Assembly: GCA_028871455.1 (NCBI GenBank)
Contig: JAGWNF010000003.1
Span: 62,001 to 126,000 of the forward strand
Direction: 5' to 3'
DNA from: Alphaproteobacteria bacterium
Lineage (GTDB): Bacteria > Pseudomonadota > Alphaproteobacteria > ATCC43930 > CGMCC-115725
Length of the DNA stretch: 64,000 bases
Part shown: piece after piece, positions 56,134 through 64,000 of the stretch
Layout of the letters: each line of letters opens with the position of its first letter
Position numbering within the stretch: position 1 is the first letter of the stretch
Notes under the pieces: generated by a model
Databases searched by the model: none
Told to the model about the DNA's origin: nothing
Seen by the model: only the letters and a program-made list of their open reading frames with translations
Translations under genes and position numbers: made by a program

Positions 56134-57251
56134 ATGGCGCTGCGCAACCTCGCCCGCAAGCTCGGCTCGGCGCCGCCGGATCCAACTCAGGTCCTGGCGG
56201 CGCTGCCGGAACCGCTGATCGTCGTCGATATCGACGACCGTGTCTGTTTCGTCAATGCGGCGGCCGAACAACTGTTCGATACCGGCGCGGCGACATTAAC
56301 GGGCACCGCGCTGCGCGACATGCTGCCGGTCGACGGGCCGCTCTTCGCGCTGATCGCCAGCGTCCGTGAATCGGGTCACAGCTTTTCGGAATACGGCGTG
56401 ACACTGGAGACGCCGCGGCTGCCGATGCGCTTCGTCGACATCCAGGCCGCGCCGCTGTCGGAAGAACGCGATCGCGTGCTGCTCACATTCCAGGAACGCT
56501 CGATCGCCAACAAGATTGACCGGCAACTCACCCACCGTAATGCCGCGCGCTCGGTGACCGCGATGGCATCGATGCTGGCCCACGAGGTGAAGAATCCGCT
56601 GTCCGGCATCCGCGGTGCGGCGCAGCTCCTCGAACAGAACGTGGCGGTCGCCGACCGCGAGCTGACGCGGCTCATCTGCGACGAGGCCGACCGCATCTGC
56701 GCGCTGGTCGACCGCATGGACGTGTTCTCGGACAGCCGGCCGCTGGAGCGTGCGGCGATCAACATCCACGAGGTGCTGGGGCGCGTGCGCCGGGCGGCAC
56801 AGACCGGCTTCGCGCGGCACGTCCAGATCACCGAGATCTACGATCCGTCGCTGCCCTTCGTGCACGGCAACCGCGACCTGCTGATTCAGGTGTTCATGAA
56901 CCTAGTGAAGAACGCGGCCGAGGCGGTGCCGGAGCAGGGCGGCGAGATCGAGCTCAGGACCTCGTATCAGCACGGCGTGCGGCTGGCGGTCGCCGGCTCC
57001 GATAGCCGCGTGCATCTGCCGCTGGTGGTCACCGTGACCGACAACGGCAGCGGCATTCCCGACGATCTGCGGACACATCTTTTCGATCCCTTCGTGTCGA
57101 CCAAGCACAACGGCAAGGGCCTTGGGTTGGCGCTGGTCGCGAAGGTGATCGGCGACCACGGCGGCGTCATCGAGTTCGAGAGCGAGGCGCGCCGCACCAT
57201 GTTCCGCGTCTACCTGCCGGTGTCGCGCGAGCGGCCGAGCGAGGTCGCATC

Positions 57252-57255
<4 letters not shown>
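56134..57255 (+). CDS. ntrB: Nitrogen regulation sensor kinase NtrB
   Basis: NtrB phosphorylates or dephosphorylates NtrC according to nitrogen state via PII. The 373-residue soluble kinase has an N-terminal PAS domain ([21 protein letters not shown]), the H-box [23 protein letters not shown] with His150, N-box [20 protein letters not shown] and GKGLGLALV. No membrane segment. The 3' end overlaps ntrC by 4 bp. Confidence 0.95.
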
Positions 57256-58706
<1,451 letters not shown>

Positions 58707-58769
58707 GCGCTGCATCCGGTGCGCCAAGCGCCGGAAACCCTTCAAACGGCAAGAGAGCCATGGGATTGA

Positions 58770-58777
58770 TAAAAAAG
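58770..58777. repeat. Target-site duplication, left copy (TAAAAAAG)
   Basis: Exact 8-bp direct repeat with 59920-59927, flanking the second IS1595-family element. Confidence 0.9.
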
Positions 58778-58800
58778 CGCGTGTATCCCCTATACGTACG
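58778..58800 (+). repeat. IS terminal inverted repeat, left
   Basis: CGCG, then TATCCC and ACGTACG, mirrored at 59897-59919 (18 of 23 positions). Confidence 0.85.
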
Positions 58801-58856
58801 GATGGGGATCGCGCTATAATGGCGACCAACCCTTTAGGGAACGCCGGATAACCTAA

Positions 58857-59030
58857 GTGAGCAGGGGCAAATACTTAAGCCTTCACGAAGCTCGCAAAGA
58901 GAAGCAATTAGATCGCTTCGCTAAGGAACATCCGTCGGCAGGCAACAAACAACGATTTGATGCTCTGATGGAAGCTATGGCGAAGGGGAAGCCTTCCGCT
59001 AAAAACCCGAAAGTAAAGCCGGGAACATGA
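58857..59030 (+). CDS. Short IS passenger ORF (57 residues), unknown
   Basis: A GTG-started frame of 57 residues (VSRGKYLSLHEARKEKQLD at the start, then RFAKEHPSAGNKQRFDALMEAMAKGKPS and a basic tail). It is highly charged and helical with a lysine-rich end, like a small nucleic-acid-binding protein. Such short proteins are familiar beside IS1595 transposases of this subgroup, but I can name no function. Its 3' end overlaps the convergent transposase gene by 32 bp. Start codon choice is uncertain. Confidence 0.6.
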   Translation: MSRGKYLSLHEARKEKQLDRFAKEHPSAGNKQRFDALMEAMAKGKPSAKNPKVKPGT

Positions 59031-59856
59031 CGCGCGGATTTTTGCGCCGGTTGTACCGGAACTCGAACTCGCCAAGGTATTTGGCCAAATGGCGCCGCGA
59101 GACATGAACATGCGTTCCGCGAATTGCGCGCTTCAACATGCTCCAAAAGCCTTCAAGACCATTGGTGTGAATGATGCCCCGCACGTATTCGTGCTTCCGA
59201 TGGTTCACTCGCTGATGGTCGTAGCCGAGTTTGGTCAGGTTATCGTATCCGACGTATTCGTCGGTGCTGACCAGACTACCGCGCTCGATCTTTTCGATCA
59301 GATGCGGTTCGAGCGTCTTGCGCTTGGCATCGGGCACGACGCGCGTCATAACGTTGGCACCGCGTTCGAGCATCCCGAAAACGACGGTCTTACCAGCTGC
59401 ACCACGTCCTGTCTTACCGGCGTGCCTGCCTCCGACGTAAGTTTCGTCGGCCTCGACATGACCGGACAACGGAGTGTCACCGTCAACCTTGGCCATGTAT
59501 TCGCGGATTTTGTGTCCCATACGCCAAGCGGTCTTGTAGGTGACGCTCAGTTGCCGTTGCAGTTCCTTGGCGGGAACGCCGTGCCGCGTCGTGGTGAACA
59601 GGTACATGGCGTAGAACCATTTTTGCAGCGGCGTGCTACTATCCTCGAATGGTGTTCCCACCATCGGATGAATGTGGTGGCCGCACCACGCGCACGAGTA
59701 AGCGGGGATTTTGGCGATCCGGGCGAACCGGCCTTCCTTCCCGCATTTGGGGCATGTCAGACCCTCACCGAAGCGGAGGCGCATTAGATGGTCGAGACAT
59801 GCGCCGTCGTCGGGAAACATCTGGAAAAAGTCTTTGACCGTGAATGCCTTGGCCAT
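58999..59856 (-). CDS. IS1595-family transposase
   Basis: The 285-residue transposase has a zinc ribbon (CPKCGKEGRF...CAWCGHHIHPMVGTPFE) and the DDNK core: VEADETYVGG, STDEYVGYD and HTNGLEGFWSMLKR. The N-terminal part FTVKDFFQMFPDDGACLDHL is typical for the IS1016/ISPna2-like groups. The start is the ATG at 59856. It seems intact. Confidence 0.94.
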   Translation of the reverse strand: MAKAFTVKDFFQMFPDDGACLDHLMRLRFGEGLTCPKCGKEGRFARIAKIPAYSCAWCGHHIHPMVGTPFEDSSTPLQKWFYAMYLFTTTRHGVPAKELQRQLSVTYKTAWRMGHKIREYMAKVDGDTPLSGHVEADETYVGGRHAGKTGRGAAGKTVVFGMLERGANVMTRVVPDAKRKTLEPHLIEKIERGSLVSTDEYVGYDNLTKLGYDHQRVNHRKHEYVRGIIHTNGLEGFWSMLKRAIRGTHVHVSRRHLAKYLGEFEFRYNRRKNPRVMFPALLSGF

Positions 59857-59896
59857 CGTGAACCTCCGATAATGGCCAATATAGCGATTCCGGCTA

Positions 59897-59919
59897 CGTA
59901 CGTCAAAGGGATAATCGCG
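59897..59919 (-). repeat. IS terminal inverted repeat, right
   Basis: Inverted partner of 58778-58800. Confidence 0.85.
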
Positions 59920-59927
59920 TAAAAAAG
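59920..59927. repeat. Target-site duplication, right copy (TAAAAAAG)
   Basis: Exact repeat of 58770-58777. Confidence 0.9.
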
Positions 59928-60033
59928 TGGCACCATAATAAGGGCTTGCGCTAGGGTGTGGCGCTGAGGCAACGACCGTTGCCGGGATGCAACGCCCGGC
60001 GCGGCAGCGCCGTGGGGCGGGCGACCGGGGCGG

Positions 60034-62262
60034 ATGAGCGTTTCTCGCGAATTGGTGCTGTGGGCTAGGCGGGTACGCTTGCCACGGAAGCTAGCTGCGG
60101 TGCTGGCGATCGCGGCGGCACTGTCGGCGATCGCGACCTTCGCGGCAATGCGCGGCATTCCGCCGTTCGACGCCCAGCCGCATCTCGATCAACTCATTCT
60201 GGTTGTCAACCTGGTGCTGGTGCTGCCGCTGGTGGCGGTAGTGGCATGGCGTCTGGTGCAGGTCTGGGCCGAACGGCGGCGTGGCCTTGCCGGCTCGCGG
60301 TTGCACATCCGGCTGGTTGTTCTGTTCAGCCTGGTGGCGGTGATTCCGACCATCATCGTCGCCGTCTTCTCCTACATGCTGTTCAGCTTCGGCGTGCAGG
60401 CCTGGTTCAGCGAACGCGTGCGCACCGCGCTGCAGGAATCGCTGGTCGTCGCCGAAGCCTACCTGCATGAGCATCAGCAGGCGATCCGCGCCGATGTCGT
60501 CAGCATGGCGAACGATCTCAACAGCGAGGCGGCGCTGTTGAGCATCAATCCCGAACGGCTCAATCAGGTGGTCAACGCCCAGGCCGAGCTGCGCTCGCTC
60601 AGCGAGGCCGTCGTGTTCGACGGCACCGGCCGCGTGCTGGCGCATACGGCGCTCAGCTTCTCGCTCGAGCTGCAACCGATCCCGGTCTGGGCGCTGCAAC
60701 AGGCGCGTTCGGGTCAGGTGGCGGTGCTCACCAGCGACAACGACGACCGCGTGCGCGCGCTGATTCGGCTCAATCGCTTCGGCGACGTCTATCTCTTTGT
60801 CGGCCGCTACATCGATCCGACCGTGCTCGCGCATATGACGCAGACCCAGAGCGCGGTCGCGCAATATGAAAAGCTCGAAGGCGAGCGCTCGGAATATCAG
60901 ATCGCCTTTACCATGGTGTTCTTCGCGGTCGGCATCCTGCTGCTCACCGGAGCGGTGTGGGTCGGCTTGACGCTCGCCCAGCGCCTGGCGCGGCCGATGA
61001 GCTCGCTGATCGTCGCCGCCGAGCGGGTGCGCGGCGGTGATCTTACTGCCCGCCTGCCGATCGGCATGGGAGACGAGGAATTTGGTTCCTTGTTCCGCGC
61101 CTTCAACCGAATGACGCATCAGCTCGAAAGCCAGCAGAGCGAGTTGATCGAGGCGAACCGCCAGCTCGATCAGCGCCGCCGCTTCACCGAAGCGGTGCTG
61201 TCGGGCGTCTCGGCCGGCGTCATCGGCCTCGACCAGCACGCGCGCATCAACCTGCCGAACCGTTCGGCGTCGGTGCTCTTGGGAGTCGATCTCGACCAGA
61301 TGATCGGTCAGGATCTCGCCGATGCCGTGCCCGAGATGGCGATTTTACTCGAGGAGGCGGGCCAGCGGCCGGAACGACTGGCGCAGTCGCAGATCCAGCT
61401 CGCCCGCGACGGCCATGCCGCCGTGCTGCTGGTGCGTATCGCCGCCGAACGCATCAACGGTGAGGTCAAGGGTTACGTCGTCACCTTCGACGACGTCACC
61501 GGCCTGATCTCGGCGCAGCGCAAGGCGGCGTGGTCGGACGTGGCGCGCCGCATCGCGCACGAGATCAAGAATCCGTTGACGCCGATCCAGCTCTCGGCGG
61601 AGCGGCTGAAACGAAAGTACACGGGTGAAATCCACAGCGATCCTGACACGTTCGCGATCTGCACCGACACCATCATCCGCCACGTCGGCGACATCGGCCG
61701 CATGGTCGACGAGTTCTCATCCTTCGCGCGCATGCCGGCGCCGGTTCTTCGGGACGAGGACATGACCGAGCTGGTCCGCCGCGCCGCCTTTCTTCAGCGC
61801 ACCGCCAGTCCCGAAATCCGCTTCGACATCGAGCTGCCACCGCAGCCAGTGCACCTGTTCTGCGACAGCCGGCAGGTGAGCCAGGCGCTCGTCAACATCC
61901 TCAAGAATGCCGCCGAGGCGGTGCAGGCGCGCGGTGCCGACGCCGCGCACGGCCAAATACGCATCCGCATGATCGATGCGGCCGGCACTGTCGCGGTCGC
62001 CGTCGAGGACAACGGTGTCGGTTTGCCGCATCGGGAACGCGACCGGCTGACCGAACCCTATGTCACGACGCGGGCCGGCGGCACTGGTCTCGGCCTCGCG
62101 ATCGTCAAAAAGATCATGGAGGACCACGGCGGCGAGCTGCGTCTCGATGACCGCGACGGCGGCGGCGCGCGCGTGACGCTGGTTTTCGTCCGCGGCGAGA
62201 CGCGGATCACCGAGATCGGCCAACCCGAACGGGCAAGGCGGGAGGGGACGCATGGCGCATGA
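60034..62262 (+). CDS. ntrY: Membrane sensor histidine kinase NtrY
   Basis: NtrY senses an extracytoplasmic or redox/nitrogen signal and phosphorylates NtrX. The 742 residues include three or four membrane helices in the first 320 residues with a periplasmic domain between the third and last, HAMP (ARPMSSLIVAAERVRGGDLTARLP), PAS, H-box RRIAHEIKNPLTPIQLSAERLKR (His509), N-box and DNGVGLPHRERDRL with GTGLGLAIVKK. The upstream 106 bp after the IS end must hold its ribosome site and any promoter left by the insertion. Confidence 0.95.
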   Translation: MSVSRELVLWARRVRLPRKLAAVLAIAAALSAIATFAAMRGIPPFDAQPHLDQLILVVNLVLVLPLVAVVAWRLVQVWAERRRGLAGSRLHIRLVVLFSLVAVIPTIIVAVFSYMLFSFGVQAWFSERVRTALQESLVVAEAYLHEHQQAIRADVVSMANDLNSEAALLSINPERLNQVVNAQAELRSLSEAVVFDGTGRVLAHTALSFSLELQPIPVWALQQARSGQVAVLTSDNDDRVRALIRLNRFGDVYLFVGRYIDPTVLAHMTQTQSAVAQYEKLEGERSEYQIAFTMVFFAVGILLLTGAVWVGLTLAQRLARPMSSLIVAAERVRGGDLTARLPIGMGDEEFGSLFRAFNRMTHQLESQQSELIEANRQLDQRRRFTEAVLSGVSAGVIGLDQHARINLPNRSASVLLGVDLDQMIGQDLADAVPEMAILLEEAGQRPERLAQSQIQLARDGHAAVLLVRIAAERINGEVKGYVVTFDDVTGLISAQRKAAWSDVARRIAHEIKNPLTPIQLSAERLKRKYTGEIHSDPDTFAICTDTIIRHVGDIGRMVDEFSSFARMPAPVLRDEDMTELVRRAAFLQRTASPEIRFDIELPPQPVHLFCDSRQVSQALVNILKNAAEAVQARGADAAHGQIRIRMIDAAGTVAVAVEDNGVGLPHRERDRLTEPYVTTRAGGTGLGLAIVKKIMEDHGGELRLDDRDGGGARVTLVFVRGETRITEIGQPERARREGTHGA

Positions 62263-63691
62263 CATCCTAGTCGTCGACGACGAAGCCGATATCCGCGCGC
62301 TGATCTGCGGTGTCCTCAACGACGAGGGCTACGAGACGCGTGAAGCTGCCGCCAGCACCGAGGCGCTGGCGGCGATCCGCACCCGCCGGCCGACGCTGGT
62401 GGTGCTCGACATCTGGCTGCAGGGCAGCGAGCTCGACGGCATCGAAATTCTCAAGGTGATTCGCTGCGAATGGCCGACCGTGCCGGTGGTGATGATTTCC
62501 GGTCACGGCACGATCGAGACCGCGGTGGCCGCGATCAAGATCGGCGCCTATGACTTCATCGAGAAGCCATTCAAGGCGGATCGATTGCTGCACATCCTCG
62601 ATCGTGCGATCGAAGCTAGCCGGCTGCGGCGCGAGAATGAGCAGCTCAAGCAGCGCGCTGGTGCCGATGACGAGCTCGTCGGCCGCTCGCATCTGATTGC
62701 GCAACTGCGCCAGCAGATCGACCGCGTCGCCGCTACCAACAGCCGCGTGCTGATCACCGGCGCCCCCGGTAGCGGCAAGGAAGTGGTTGCGCGCCTGCTG
62801 CATTCCCGCTCCAAGCGTGTGCGCGGCCCGTTCGTGACGTTGAGTTGCGCGACGATGCGGCCAGAGCGCTTCGAGATCGAGCTGTTCGGCGCCGAGCCGG
62901 GCGCGGACGGGGACGGCAGCCCGCGCAAGATTGGCACCTTCGAGGAAGCCCACGGTGGCACCTTGTTTCTCGATGAAGTTGCCGACATGCCGCTCGAGAC
63001 CCAAGGCAAGATCGTGCGCGCGCTGCAGGAGCAGACCTTCGAGCGCGTCGGCGGTGGCCGCGTCAAGGTCGACGTGCGCGTTATCGCCGCGACCAATCGC
63101 GATCTGCCCGGCGAGATCGCCACCGGCCGGTTCCGCGAGGATCTTTACTATCGGCTCGCGGTGGTGCCGTTGAATGTGCCGCCGCTGCGCGAGCGCGCGG
63201 AGGACATTCCCGAGTTAGCGCGGCATTTGATGATGCGCGCGGCAGAGGCGGCGCGTGTGCCTCCACGGGCCTTCGGCGAGGACGCAATCGCGGCGCTTCA
63301 ATCCTACGAGTGGCCGGGTAACGTACGCCAGCTGCGCAACGCCGTTGATTGGGTGCTGATCATGATGCCGGGTGACGCGCGTGAACCGATCCGCGCCGAC
63401 AATCTGCCGCCGGAGATCACCACGGTGGCGCCGGCGGTGGTCAAATGGAACAGGGGCGGCGAGCTGATGGGATTGCCGTTGCGCGATGCGCGCGAGATGT
63501 TCGAACGCGAATATCTGATGGCGCAGATCACGCGCTTCGGCGGTAATATCTCGCGCACCGCGGCGTTCGTTGGCATGGAGCGCTCCGCGCTTCACCGCAA
63601 GCTGAAATCGCTGGGGGTTGGCGGCAATGGCACCGCGGCCGTGGCCATCGCTGGCGCGAACGGCGAACGCGCGCCGAAGCTCGACGCCTGA
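62252..63691 (+). CDS. ntrX: Nitrogen-response regulator NtrX
   Basis: The 479-residue regulator has a receiver domain (Asp53 in VVLDIWLQG), AAA+ domain (GAPGSGKE Walker A, LFLDEVADM) and a Fis-type helix-turn-helix (GNISRTAAFVGMERSALHRKL). The place of the sigma-54-contacting GAFTGA loop reads GADGDGSPRKIG, so sigma-54 activation is unlikely, as known for alphaproteobacterial NtrX. It overlaps ntrY by 11 bp. Confidence 0.95.
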   Translation: MAHDILVVDDEADIRALICGVLNDEGYETREAAASTEALAAIRTRRPTLVVLDIWLQGSELDGIEILKVIRCEWPTVPVVMISGHGTIETAVAAIKIGAYDFIEKPFKADRLLHILDRAIEASRLRRENEQLKQRAGADDELVGRSHLIAQLRQQIDRVAATNSRVLITGAPGSGKEVVARLLHSRSKRVRGPFVTLSCATMRPERFEIELFGAEPGADGDGSPRKIGTFEEAHGGTLFLDEVADMPLETQGKIVRALQEQTFERVGGGRVKVDVRVIAATNRDLPGEIATGRFREDLYYRLAVVPLNVPPLRERAEDIPELARHLMMRAAEAARVPPRAFGEDAIAALQSYEWPGNVRQLRNAVDWVLIMMPGDAREPIRADNLPPEITTVAPAVVKWNRGGELMGLPLRDAREMFEREYLMAQITRFGGNISRTAAFVGMERSALHRKLKSLGVGGNGTAAVAIAGANGERAPKLDA

Positions 63692-63724
63692 TATCACCCC
63701 CATATCATCTCTTCAGGTTCCGCC

Positions 63725-64000
63725 ATGTCGCGTATCGCCTATGTCAACGGCCGCTATCTTCCGCACCGTCAGGCCTGTGTCCATATTGAGGATCGCGGCT
63801 TCCAGTTCGCCGATGGCGTCTACGAGGTCATCGCCGTGCGCCGCGGCGGCTTCGTTGACGAGGCGCCGCACCTCAAACGGCTGCATCGCTCGCTCGGCGA
63901 GCTGCGCATCGCGCCGCCGATGTCGGACGCGGCGCTGAAGGCGGTGATGCACGAGACCATACGGCGCAACCGAGTCATCGACGGCATTCTTTATCTTCAG
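63725..64000 (+). CDS. D-amino-acid transaminase (3' end beyond window)
   Basis: The 92 visible residues match the N-terminus of the PLP fold type IV D-alanine aminotransferase: SRIAYVNGRYLPHRQACVHIEDRGFQFADGVYEV and a helix with LKRLHRSLGELRI. This enzyme makes D-amino acids for the cell wall. The gene is 33 bp after ntrX and runs off the right edge, so PLP lysine and C-terminus are not seen. A branched-chain or ADC-lyase relative is less likely. Confidence 0.85.
   Translation, partial: MSRIAYVNGRYLPHRQACVHIEDRGFQFADGVYEVIAVRRGGFVDEAPHLKRLHRSLGELRIAPPMSDAALKAVMHETIRRNRVIDGILYLQ

Larger units (their letters stand above)
58778..59919 (-). mobile_element. IS1595-family insertion sequence between ntrC and ntrY (1142 bp)
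   Basis: Bounded by exact 8-bp duplications (TAAAAAAG) and inverted repeats 58778-58800 and 59897-59919 (CGCG, TATCCC and ACGTACG blocks, 18 of 23 matching). It carries a DDNK transposase on the minus strand and a 57-residue passenger ORF on the plus strand. It separates ntrBC from ntrYX, which are adjacent in many alphaproteobacteria. The transposase is only distantly similar to that of the first element. Confidence 0.92.

Noticed and set aside
59928-60033. Sigma-54 promoter before ntrY (TGGCAC ... TTGC)
   Set aside because: The distance between GG and GC elements is wrong (not 10 bp).

Overview
This window comes from the chromosome of a GC-rich alphaproteobacterium. The evidence is a complete CckA-ChpT-CtrA phosphorelay with SciP and FlbT, the dusB-ntrB-ntrC-ntrY-ntrX operon, a single-cysteine DksA, a dimeric NADP-type isocitrate dehydrogenase, an IspDF fusion and LexA operators of the GAAC-N7-GAAC type. 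The genus cannot be fixed from the sequence; a Rhodospirillales-like or Rhizobiales-like organism fits.

Layout. 1-4.6 kb: the end of fdhD, mobA, a lipoprotein, otsA, chpT and a secreted DUF3859 protein. 4.7-11.4 kb: the CtrA cell-cycle/motility circuit (ctrA, a FliJ-like gene, an FlhF-like GTPase, sciP, flbT, dksA, cckA), with TTAA-type CtrA boxes next to ctrA, sciP, flbT and cckA. 11.5-13.4 kb: an IS1595-family element with passenger ORFs, one carrying a HEPN-like RNxxxH motif. The element sits inside what was the LexA operator of recA. 13.5-31.7 kb: recA, alaS, icd and many housekeeping or poorly known genes (LOG, DUF1491, VOC, DUF4410, two GNAT proteins, amine oxidase, IMPase, SDR, PAS, CbpA/CbpM-like pair, GST). 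31.8-33.6 kb: a DUF3311-MctP uptake operon. 34-42.7 kb: a carbon-monoxide-dehydrogenase-like (Cox) cluster with coxG, coxS, coxM, coxD, coxE, split XdhC genes and a MoaB/MocA-like fusion, but without the catalytic large subunit. 42.8-45.7 kb: NhaD-like antiporter, DUF192, O-methyltransferase, tRNA-Pro and a complex I accessory subunit. 45.7-46.7 kb: tRNA-Arg(TCT) whose 3' half is repeated exactly 810 bp further on, bounding a one-gene mini-island; just beyond it is a short relic resembling the C-terminus of a molybdenum hydroxylase large subunit. 46.7-52.6 kb: membrane proteins, MFS, an MGDG-synthase-like glycosyltransferase, pncC-pgpA-ispDF. 52.7-54.9 kb: a two-gene membrane-protein operon behind an FNR/FixK-like box, then an MFS gene. 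55.1-64 kb: dusB-ntrBC, a second IS1595-family element, ntrYX and the start of a D-amino-acid transaminase gene.

How the parts work together. CckA, ChpT and CtrA form the phosphorelay, SciP restrains CtrA, and the boxes suggest that CtrA feeds back on the circuit and on flagellar genes. The molybdenum genes at both ends of the first 42 kb (fdhD, mobA, Cox cluster) point to molybdoenzyme metabolism. Two IS1595-family copies have landed in regulatory DNA (recA operator, ntrC-ntrY gap); each has a clean 8-bp target duplication in an A-tract.
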